Of a DNA stretch of 63,081 nucleotides, positions 61,654 to 63,081 are shown one piece after another. The stretch comes from Caproiciproducens sp. MSJ-32 (GTDB taxonomy: Bacteria; Bacillota; Clostridia; Clostridiales; Clostridiaceae), in NCBI RefSeq assembly GCF_018918055.1, contig NZ_JAHLPS010000058.1, forward strand, positions 1 through 63,081. Direction: 5' to 3'. The notes beneath the pieces were generated by a model that was not told where the DNA came from, ran no database searches, and saw nothing but the letters and a program-made list of their open reading frames with translations. The position numbers were made by a program, and so were the translations under genes. Each line of letters opens with the position of its first letter. Position 1 is the first letter of the stretch.

Positions 61654-62295
61654 TAATTGTTCATCTATTTCATATAATTTATACTCTTCAATTACTTCTA
61701 TTAATATATCTGCATATATTAATTCTCCATTTTCGTTTTTTACAGTTGCATAACCTGCTTTTTCAAGAGCCTCTGCCTGTCCTTTATAATCCTTACTGTC
61801 AAAAAGCCCATTTTCAGCATACCTAGAGTTCTCATATAAAAACTTTCCGTGATCTTTAATTGAAGCCTTATAACTATCATAAGCTCTAAAATTAGCAATG
61901 ATTCTATCTTCATAATTTTCCATAGTTTCAAAAGCTACTACTTCTCCAGTATAACTTTCATCAGCCTTTATTCCAAATAAGTTATAGTATTCTCTAGCTA
62001 AAGTAGATTCTCCAAAATCCGATTCCACTATTGCTTGTGCAATTGTAATAGAAGGAAGTATTCCATATTTTTTATAATTAGCTAAGGCACCTTCTTTTAG
62101 CATTTCTATAAATTCTTCTTTTGAAACAATAGTTTCATTCTTCCTATTTTTTGAAAGTATGCTAAAAGTAAAAATAAAACTTAAAGTAAAAAATATAAAT
62201 ACTATTAATATTATTATTAATTTCCTTTTTGTATTCCTTCTATTACTAATAATTTTATAACTTTCTAAACCTTTATATGTTCCAATTTCCCTCAT
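61651..62295 (-). CDS. Membrane-anchored glucosaminidase (GH73-type)
   Basis: A 214-residue peptidoglycan hydrolase. A basic N terminus and one membrane helix (about 26-48) place the catalytic domain outside. LPSITIAQAIVESDFGESTLA contains the likely catalytic Glu, and YYNLFGIKADE and FRAYDSYKASIKDHGKFL are typical of the mannosyl-glycoprotein endo-beta-N-acetylglucosaminidase domain. It should cleave glycan strands during growth or separation. The stop codon lies within the last hairpin of the repeat element. Confidence 0.88.
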   Translation of the reverse strand: MREIGTYKGLESYKIISNRRNTKRKLIIILIVFIFFTLSFIFTFSILSKNRKNETIVSKEEFIEMLKEGALANYKKYGILPSITIAQAIVESDFGESTLAREYYNLFGIKADESYTGEVVAFETMENYEDRIIANFRAYDSYKASIKDHGKFLYENSRYAENGLFDSKDYKGQAEALEKAGYATVKNENGELIYADILIEVIEEYKLYEIDEQL

Positions 62296-62432
62296 ATTCC
62301 CCTCACACTCTATTTAAAATATAAGCTATAAATCCCAATAAAATTTATACATAAAAAATAAAAACTTATAACCTTTTATTACAATTAATATATAAAAGCA
62401 ATTTATTAAATTACTCACTAATACTATAGTAG

Positions 62433-62465
62433 TATATTAATAATATATTAATAATATATTAATGA
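62433..62465. repeat. Three 11-bp tandem repeats
   Basis: TATATTAATAA occurs twice and TATATTAATGA once, head to tail. The period is close to one helical turn. It lies in the divergent promoter region between the glucosaminidase gene and the gene at 62583. Confidence 0.75.
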
Positions 62466-62582
62466 ATATTTTTCTTTTTCTTAAAGTATATTTTTTATAA
62501 TAATATAAAATAATAAATATTTTACTATTTTTTCATTAATTTTTCTTTAATAAATCAAAAATTATATTTAGGAGGTTCCAAT

Positions 62583-63067
62583 ATGCATTTCCATCTATAT
62601 GATTTAATATTATTATTTTTCATATATTCATTTCTTGGTTGGTGTTTGGAAGTTTCTTATGCGGCTATTAAGACTGGTAAATTTGTTAATAGAGGATTTT
62701 TATATGGAACAGTTTGTCCAATATACGGATTAGGAGCTCTTATTGTAATAATTTCTTTAAACCCTATTAAGAACAATATATTATTATTATTTTTAGCTTC
62801 TATTCTGCTTACCAGCTTTCTAGAATTCCTTGCTGGTTTCCTATTAGAAAAAATTTTTCAAAATAAATGGTGGGACTATTCTGATCTTCCCTATAATTTA
62901 AAAGGATATATATGTCTTAAATTTTCTATTTATTGGGGAATTGCTTGTATATTTATTATAAAATTTATACAACCTTTTATTTATACATTAATTAATGCTA
63001 TACCTATTATTCTTGGTAAAATTATAATTATGCTTCTGATATTATTTATTATTGTAGCAATAATGTC
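62583..63067 (+). CDS. CmpB-type (putative ABC transporter permease) membrane protein, 3' end missing
   Basis: The first 161 residues of a membrane protein of the ABC_trans_CmpB family (PF06541). IYSFLGWCLEVSYAAIKTGKFVNRGFLYGTVCPIYG is the family signature region, seen in order, and KWWDYSDLPYNLKGYICLKFSIYWG is the second block. AGGAGG lies eight bases before the ATG. The frame seems to continue to the contig end, but the last 14 bases are adapter-like, so the true sequence ends near 63067. Confidence 0.8.
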
Positions 63068-63081
63068 AGATCGGAAGAGCA
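63068..63081. other. Illumina adapter sequence at contig end
   Basis: AGATCGGAAGAGCA is identical to the first 14 bases of the Illumina TruSeq read-1 adapter. It is at the very end of the window and is almost certainly library-derived rather than genomic. Confidence 0.93.

Overview
The window is a very AT-rich chromosomal contig end from a low-GC, spore-forming Firmicute, most likely Clostridium sensu stricto. The evidence is a CotF-type coat protein, a FeoB-associated Cys-rich peptide, clostridial families (DUF3793, DUF1538, DUF2935, DUF378), a T-box before argS and a lysine riboswitch before an amino-acid ABC operon. I cannot name the species. The last 14 bases (63068-63081) match the start of the Illumina TruSeq adapter, so the right edge is a sequencing artefact and the last gene is cut there.

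Left part (1-4.4 kb): a truncated Ogt-like alkyltransferase, a Y-family DNA polymerase, a CotF-like coat protein, an acetyltransferase pseudogene with an internal deletion, a DUF3793 gene and a small transaldolase. From 4.5 to 11.7 kb: a 350-bp inverted-repeat element, then an operon read leftward in the order PRD regulator, split transketolase (N then C), ascorbate-type PTS IIA, IIB, IIC, and a second transaldolase. It looks like a sugar-specific PTS wired straight into the non-oxidative pentose phosphate reactions.

From 12 to 20 kb: a Cys-rich protein, a DUF2935 gene that has lost its 5' end, a lysine-riboswitch-controlled ABC importer, aroD, a pirin and an NCS2 permease behind an unassigned structured leader with terminator. 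From 20 to 29.5 kb: uppP, a MYG1 remnant, a 50-aa small gene, an Lrp regulator, a CstA-type transporter and a BMP-type nucleoside ABC operon whose ATPase gene carries an in-frame TGA. From 29.5 to 39 kb: an exonuclease, a BceRS-BceAB peptide-resistance module with a matching operator, a PAS protein cut at the start of its GGDEF domain, and a DUF1538 membrane protein coupled to a tandem PII-like protein.

From 39 to 54 kb: an IS3 remnant, a second Lrp regulator, DUF378, a PEP-carboxykinase-like P-loop protein, plsC, a ComEC-like hydrolase, an RNase H-like protein, the Fur-controlled Cys-rich peptide, argS, an M50-family protein lacking catalytic residues, an LCP protein, arginase and a complete IS4-family element with a 9-bp target duplication. 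From 54 to 63 kb: a DnaQ-like exonuclease, a GNAT/DJ-1-like fusion, an XRE-cupin regulator followed by potABCD (polyamine uptake) with an array of putative operators, ndk, acyP, a multi-hairpin repeat, a GH73-type glucosaminidase and a partial CmpB-type membrane protein.

Two themes stand out. Regulation is dense and readable: riboswitch, T-box, Fur box, BceR-type box and a four-site operator array. Gene decay is also frequent: at least seven truncated, deleted or nonsense-interrupted genes.
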